Of a stretch of DNA of 64,000 nt, positions 57,953-64,000 are shown piece by piece. Position 1 is the stretch's first letter. Every line of letters begins with the position of its first letter. The notes beneath the pieces are model-generated. The model was not told where the DNA came from and did not search any database. It was given only the letters and a program-made list of their open reading frames with translations. Both the position numbers and the translations under genes were made by a program. Source of the DNA: Cryptomeria japonica (taxonomy: Eukaryota > Streptophyta > Pinopsida > Cupressales > Cupressaceae); NCBI RefSeq assembly GCF_030272615.1, contig NC_081409.1, forward strand, positions 238,913,832 to 238,977,831, given 5' to 3'.

Positions 57953-58170
57953 AGGATCTTACAAGAGGCTAGAGAGAGAGGTGAAGAGAGGGAGATAGTG
58001 AGAAAGAGATATAATGAGAAAGAGAGAGAGGGAGATAGTGAGAAAGAGATATAAAGAGAAAGAGAGAGAGGGAGGGGGAGGAGAGAAGGAAAGAATGGGA
58101 GAGAGATACACCTGAGAGAGGAGGAGAGTGAGATAGAGAAATAGAGGTTGAGAGGGAGAGAATTAAGAGA

Positions 58171-58215
<45 letters not shown>

Positions 58216-58310
58216 TTGAGAGAGGAGAGTGAGATAGAGAGATAGAGAGAGAGTGAGATAGAGAGGTAGGGGTAAAGGAAGAGAGAGGGAGAATGCAGGG
58301 AAGAGACCAG
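57719..58310. repeat. Degenerate purine-rich GA tract
   Basis: About 590 bp of almost pure purine on the plus strand, with GA runs at 57917-57948 and 58177-58211 and repeated phrases such as gagggagatagtgagaaaga. Minus-strand Ser/Leu-rich ORFs are by-products. Confidence 0.9.
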
Positions 58311-58440
58311 AGAGATAATGCTGATATGAGCATGTTGATTGTTGAAATTCGACTAAGTCTGAAATTTATATGAATACTCAAAAAACTAGAATCTACATTA
58401 TAACTCCTAGAAATCTGGAACCACTCTCAAACATCCTGAC

Positions 58441-58552
58441 AATATATACATAAAATATAACTTAAAGTATAAGTCACATTTCTATTTGTCTAAAGGAAAA
58501 AGACAAATAGAAATGTGACTTATACTTAAATGCTATATTTTATGTATATATT
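58441..58552. repeat. Near-perfect 112 bp foldback
   Basis: The left arm (58441-58491) and right arm (58501-58552) are reverse complements over about 51 bp, broken only by a short mismatched patch (aacttaaag opposite gcatttaag). The loop is nine bases, aaaggaaaa. No ORF. It could be a small MITE or a hairpin RNA precursor. Confidence 0.9.
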
Positions 58553-58602
58553 GTAAGGGAGATAACACTTCTTGCTTTATAACATGAGAAAATTATATGA
58601 AA

Positions 58603-58715
58603 TTCATTTGGCGTGCACCATATTTGGCGCACGCCAAATAAGGAGCGCGCCAAATGAATTTTTGAATTTTTTTCATTTGGCGCACGCCAAATATTTGGTG
58701 TGCACCAAACTGTTT
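58603..58715. repeat. Cluster of TTTGGCG palindromes
   Basis: The phrases atttggcgcacgccaaat occur twice (about 58624 and 58677) and variants attcatttggcgtgcacc, gcgcgccaaatgaat and atttggtgtgcaccaaa surround them, forming nested dyads. TTTGGCGC is also the consensus of plant E2F sites, but nothing here shows a promoter. Confidence 0.8.
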
Positions 58716-61700
58716 GCCTTGGAAAACACCAATCATTTGGCTTGGATTTGCCTTGGGCATCCAAACCAAAGGCTTGGACGCCCTTCTTAGGCCTGAGACG
58801 TGTTTTTCAACAAATATTGATAAATTTCTTACTTTTTTGTTTGTGCTCTTCGTCAGGTTTGTACGTGTTTCAATGAAATAAAAAAAAAACACCATACAAT
58901 CATCAAGCTCTCTCTTAGCTATCCAACCATATAATTCTCTTCAAATTTTAATAATATTAAGGTCTTCATCCATAATTTCTTTTGTTAGTGTGTTTGTTTT
59001 TTGTCAAAAGCCAACATGTCGTATTTCGGCCATAGATTTTTACTCGTTTATCGAATTTTCAAAAAAAAAACATTTTCAGAAACTAGACTCCATTCTACAC
59101 AATTTTTTTATTTAAAAAATTGGTTTTTGATTAGTTTTCACAAATTTTTAAGGGGAGCACGCTCAAATTTCACTAAAAAATTAGTGTCCACTTCAAAAAT
59201 TAGTAAAAAGTCATATTTTCATAAAAAAAAATTAATCGAAAAATCTGGCATAAACTGCATGGTGTTAGCTAATTTCTCACTAGAACAATTTTTAAAATTC
59301 CAAAAAAAAGTTGACATTTTAGGGGGAGCACACCAGGTGTTATGCTATTTTTTTAATTAAAAAACAACACCACTTTGTGTGCTCCCCCTTTTTGAAACCC
59401 TTAATCTCCACCGTTTAAAAAAAAATTAGTAGTTTAGAAAGTAGACTTGGAGCACTACAACTCTTGTTCTTACTGCATCCTCATATTTTGAGTGTAACTA
59501 TCTTCATTTTCTTGTTGAAGTTCAGACTTTGTTGATTTCAGAAAAAAAGTGGCATCTTAAGACCCCTTTTTGGTCCCCCATCTTTGTGCACTTACCCATA
59601 AATCAACACATAATAAATGAGAACTACTTAGATAAATAAATAAATAAATCTTCAAGTACACTGCAAACAAGCTTCTTAACCTCCAACATGTAATTTTTTC
59701 TTCTTCTTCTTCTCCATATTCAAACTTACAATTTTTTCAAAGACAACTTTCTTATTTCCCTCAATAGAGATCTAAAAAATGAATGTTGAAACTTGCCTTT
59801 TAACCAGCATAGTTACCAAAAATCAAATTTGGTAACCTTCCCAAAAGTCATGCCCAAACAAGGGAAATGTATCTTGTCAACTCAGATACTTCCTTAAAAG
59901 ATTCTAGATTCTTTGTTGACTCCACCTCTAAACCCACTAAAAATATTAGTGCACACTGCCATCAACTCCACTCAATAGGACCCTAGAATAACTGCCCAAT
60001 AACTCATTTTTGTGCAACCATTTTTGAATTTTTAGCATTATTGAAAGTGTCTTTGACTTAAGACAAATTCTAATTCTCATTCCTCATGCCCAAGAGGGAA
60101 TATTCTATATTTGGTGGTTGAGTAATCCAATTTAAATTAAAAACTCCTATCCACCATGGATGCTCCTACATTAGAATGCTAGGTGATGTTACTCTTAAGT
60201 TTTTGCTTAGGCTATGAATCTTGTTAGTATTCAAACAAAATTACTTTTGGGATTTTTTATTTATATAAACTAAAGAGCCAAAATTTGATTAGTAAAAGAG
60301 ATACAAAGGGATGAAAGCACAGAGTAATCAAGTGATATGTTAGTCGTGATGTTTTCAAGTTATTACTTTAACACATTAATGTTTATGAATTTTCTTTTCA
60401 TAAATTGGGAAGAGCCAAATTTTCACGAGCAATGTAGAAAGAACAAATATATTGAATGGTAGGTTAGGATATTTTCAACTCATTTCTTAGGCTGTGAAAC
60501 CCATCAATATTAGAAAAAATCAATCTATTAATTTATTTTTCTTAAAAATGAAAAATTTACAAGAGCCATTTAAAACTGGTGGCTCAATGGTACGTTTTGA
60601 AGGCTTATTCATGGTTGGGTTTGTTACTTCTAAAGTTGTTATGATAATTATTTTTATAAGCGCTGATATATCATATGGATGTAATAAATATTATTAATTT
60701 TGTGTAGGCATATTATCTAATATTTTTATTCAAAGGAATAACACATTGAAATGGGACTATATTTTAGATGTATGAAACTTAAAAGGATTCATTTGATAAC
60801 TAGCAAAGGTAATAATATCCATTTATTAATAATAATAGGGTACAACTATAGATAAAGAAATATAAGTGGTTAGAACATTGTAGTGGGTAGGGATACAATC
60901 AATGTTTATCTAGGATTTGATTATTCTCATTCTATAATTTTGCTTTCACCTATTCTATACATAAGCTAGTTTTTATAATTATGTACATTAGTGTTACATG
61001 TGACTTTTTCTCCAGGAGAAGATAAAGTTATGAAATAAACCTTTTTGAATTAAAAAGGGAGATAAAAATAAAGGATATTATAATCCTTTGGTTTAAAGAA
61101 AGATTAATAAAGAATGTTAGTGAAAACTCTCTTACAAGAGGAGTAATTAAAATTGATGAAAGGGTAAATAAATGCGACCTTTTCAAAAGGGGTTGATGGT
61201 TTAGAAACCACCCCTTAAAAGGTTATATAAGTCATTTATGTGAGACTTGGAAGGGGCATGGAGATCACTCAAGGAAGAAGAAAAAAACGGTGGCTTTGTG
61301 GGCTATGAGGCATTTGGAGAAGGGGCACACAACATTTGTCCAACTCGGGGTACAATGTACACTTGAGAGTGTCCTGGCCAAGGCTTTTTTATTTATGTCA
61401 TGAAGGTTGGTTTGGTTCTATGTACGAATCGATAGGTCTGGTATAAGAACCGGTTTCCTCCAAGGGTGCTATAGCCAAAAAGATCCCAAGACCACTATAA
61501 TCTTCTTAGAGTGAAAATGATTGTTCCAAGTGCTCAAGATTAAGATAAGTATTCGAAACCTTGATGCTATAATATATTGAGAAGGTTTTATATTTAATTT
61601 GATGATAATATGGTTGAATTATTTGGCTATGTTTTTCAATTGATTGTGTTGACAATTGAATTTATAATTATTATCATATTATTACATGTCATAATTACTT

Positions 61701-62819
61701 TGGCTATTTACATCTAACTCAATCTTATCAAATCTTATACCCGAATTTAACATTAATATTTAATCTAATAATTTCACTACAATTACCTAAATAAGTCTTG
61801 GAGAAAAATGGCATTACAATTAGTATTTGAGTGTACAGTTATTTGATATTTAGTTAGAATCAATAAATAAGTTAAAATATAATTTAACTTAAATTAATAA
61901 TGTTAGGCATATTAGTTTTCCTAAGTGTTTTGGTTATCTTTCCATCAAAAAATCACCTTCCTCGTTTTGCTACCATTTGGAGAGTATTCTATGTCAAACT
62001 TATAATAGAGGATTCAATTAATTCTAGAGAGCATCATCTATGTGCTTTATCTCCATCCACATATCAGTGGCCCTACATCTCATGAAGGTAGCAAATAAAG
62101 AGAATGTGAACATGTCATGTGAAATGAGAACTACATGTGAGGTACCAACTTTGTTGCTTGCAATTTGTCACATAACCCTATATATCTTCTAGATAAGTAT
62201 GACATATGGATAACATACAATGTATCAAGTACTATGGAGGACAATGCATGCATCTTATACATTATTTGACGAAAGCAATTTATAACATAGACATATCCTT
62301 AAATGGAATTATGGGTCATTTTTCATTTTATCCTATCTTGACTTTACACAATCAAGACAAAACTATTCTACTCACACAAAAAACTGGTAAATTGAGTGAT
62401 AATGAAAATTTAAATCAAAAGAAATGCATAACTTAAGAATAAACCATACTCTTATCCTTTTCAAAATCAAATAAATTTTAACTTAAATAATTTTAGTCTT
62501 TTATGAAAACTCAATTGAGAAAAAACATGTATTAGACTAGTATTTTACATTTTCCTCTCTTGAAGCCATACAAAAAATAGACTTTTCGTTGTCTTCTTTT
62601 CACGACAACTAAAAATCTATTTTTTTCGATTTTATTAATTTTTGGAATGTTTTTTTGTAGTTTCTATTTTTCATCATGTTTTACATATGTACGTTAATTT
62701 AAAAGTTTCAATTGATTGTAAGTTAATTAACTAGCTTCAATTGATTTTTGAAATGGTCTTTTGTAGTTCTTATTTTGAACTTCTAGTCTTCACCACTACG
62801 TAACGAAACAACTTAAATC
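58716..62819. other. AT-rich intergenic DNA within the interrupting segment, no gene seen
   Basis: Only short frames without recognisable similarity. It holds a small dyad at 59317-59395 (agggggagcacac and gtgtgctccccct). A TATA-like stretch (ttatataag, about 61221) followed by tgagacttggaaggggcatgg might be an LTR remnant, not provable. Confidence 0.45.
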
Positions 62820-62824
62820 ACACA

Positions 62825-63012
62825 CTCTAAGCTAATATTTCTAGGTTTAAAAGTGTTAAACACTCAGAGTTGACTGACATTTTCTAGACTTAATATGTTG
62901 CTTAAAGCGTGTGGTCACACTAAGAATACACTTCTAAGCTTAAAAGTGTTAAACACTCAAAGCTGACTAACGTTCTCTATACTTAATATGTTGCTTAGTG
63001 TGTGTGGTTTAA
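62825..63012. repeat. 93 bp tandem repeat, two copies
   Basis: The phrase aaaagtgttaaacactca occurs at 62849 and 62942, followed in each by agttgact or agctgact, then cttaatatgttgctta. Each copy contains the dyad agtgtt-a-aacact. Confidence 0.8.
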
Positions 63013-63073
63013 GGTTGACTGTAAGAACATAAGTTCTTTTCCATTATTCACAAAGTACTAATCTATATCATAA

Positions 63074-63206
63074 TTTGTAAGTCCTCCGGATTTAGTAGAA
63101 TTCATGAAAACTTTGTTGATGAGGACATTATCAAAAATTGCACCACCGTTGAGCAAGTGCATGAGAGGAGAAAAAGGTGGAACATGGTTCAACCAGAAGA
63201 AGCAAT

Positions 63207-63210
<4 letters not shown>
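63074..63210 (+). repeat. 137 bp direct duplication, right copy
   Basis: One mismatch to 57504-57640; here it is followed by a shorter GA run and then by the continuation of the ORF. Confidence 0.95.
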
Positions 63211-63272
<62 letters not shown>

Positions 63273-64000
63273 TTGTGAAAATTGAGAAGTTGATGCACCG
63301 TGCTCAAGCCCTATTGGATAGGGAGAAGATTAAGAAAGGCAAGCAACCTATTGTTTCAAAGGATCCACCCACAAAGAAAGTAAAAGTGGAGGAGTTGCCT
63401 CTAAAGGAGAAATGAATAAAGATTGATGAGGCAAAAGAGTCTCAAGGTGCTCCTGCAACAATGAAGGAAGAGGAAGTCAGGCCACTTGTTGACTATCCTT
63501 CTTCTCCCCCATCACCTCCATCTCAAACAATAAGGGGGATTGTGCCAATGATGCCTCCAAACAGAGCCATTGAAAATATTAGAATTGAGGATGATCCTAC
63601 TAGAGACATAAGGGTCTTGGCTTGCGATCAATTCATCAATGATGATGAATTTGTAAATACTCAAGAATCCAATGATTTTGTTGTCATGAGAAGAAGGGAT
63701 GAATATTAGAGAAGGTGTGAGGAAGAAAGGAAGAAGAGGCCACTTTCTAAGTGGAAAAAGATAAATGAAGAAGTAATGAAGGAATTTGATTTTAATGTTG
63801 AGAATATTACTCCAGAACGGGGAAAGCAAATGGTAAAGCATGTTGGAATTCTATTCTTGCCCAAATTGGACTTTACTACTGCTCTAGCACTCCATACTAC
63901 AAAGGAGCAAAGGAGAATCTATCATTCTGAGGAAGAGGTAGAGCAAGACTTGTTGGCTCTATTTTCAGCCCTAATTATGGGTTTTGGTCAATATGGGCTC
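63104..64000 (+). pseudogene. Unrecognised retroelement-like ORF, continuation, runs off the window
   Basis: From the duplicated part the frame passes through the Arg-Glu repeat into DCFVKIEKLMHRAQALLDRE and KVKVEELPLKEK, with a TGA near 63413. The same frame then continues with EEEVRPLVDYPSSPPSPPSQ (63461-63706), a TAG near 63707, and ITPERGKQMVKHVGILFLPK and EQDLLALFSALIMGFGQYGL to the window edge. It is Lys/Glu- and Pro-rich with no motif I can name. It is the downstream half of the ORF that starts at 56154. Confidence 0.5.
63211..63267 (+). repeat. GA microsatellite, about 57 bp
   Basis: Perfect GA run inside the frame that encodes an Arg-Glu repeat before DCFVKIEKLM. Confidence 0.97.

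Noticed and set aside
57619-58381. Long Ser/Leu-rich ORFs on the minus strand
   Set aside because: They are translations of the GA microsatellite and purine-rich tract and have no other content.
58593-58895. ORFs with repeated WRAPN/WCTPN phrases on both strands
   Set aside because: They are read-outs of the TTTGGCGC palindrome cluster.
59317-59395. Dyad agggggagcacac / gtgtgctccccct as a possible element or terminator
   Set aside because: Arms are short with mismatches toward the loop and nothing else marks a boundary; noted only within the intergenic entry.
61190-61480. Possible LTR fragment with a TATA-like ttatataag
   Set aside because: No second copy, inverted termini, primer site or polypurine tract could be found nearby.

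Overview
This is nuclear plant DNA from a large, repeat-rich genome. It is AT-rich, holds one recognisable host gene with spliceosomal introns, and is otherwise filled with LTR retrotransposons in several stages of decay, a LINE, tandem repeats and microsatellites. The transposon load and spacing suit a gymnosperm such as a conifer, but no marker in the window fixes the species. There are no rRNA or tRNA genes, CRISPR arrays or bacterial features.

Layout. 1-7999: the 3' part of a gypsy-like LTR retrotransposon on the plus strand, with a decayed Gln/Pro-rich ORF, tandem repeats, a polypurine tract and a 1.6 kb LTR. 8100-9650: an unrecognised, broken minus-strand gene with an intron. 10160-10560: a small piece resembling a DRM-type DNA methyltransferase. 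10603-12400: fourteen tandem copies of a roughly 130 bp unit, each able to fold into a long near-perfect hairpin. 13093-26919: two diverged copies of one locus in tandem. The second copy carries the single host gene, a 3-ketodihydrosphingosine reductase (KDSR/TSC10) in four exons at 19114-21122. The first copy has lost that gene. Both carry the same retrotransposon at the same site, and in the second copy it runs on to 30496. That element has a tRNA-Met primer site, a polypurine tract and coiled-coil and zinc-knuckle ORFs, but no polymerase.

30560-33000 is a decayed minus-strand Ty3/gypsy remnant. 37134-41030 is a 3.9 kb solo LTR with a perfect 5 bp target-site duplication. 41828-48615 is a degenerate minus-strand Copia element whose LTR shares its R/U5 part with the polymerase-less element, so the two look like an autonomous and non-autonomous pair. 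48616-55645 is a minus-strand LINE split by a second Copia element (49419-54967) that keeps both LTRs but has lost most of gag and integrase. From about 55646 to the window end lies a decayed, unrecognised retroelement-like ORF. It is split at a GA microsatellite by 5.4 kb of unrelated DNA and bracketed by a 137 bp direct duplication.

The KDSR gene is the only locus likely to have a cellular function: it would supply sphinganine for ceramide synthesis in the ER. Everything else records transposon insertion, nesting, deletion, solo-LTR formation and segmental duplication.
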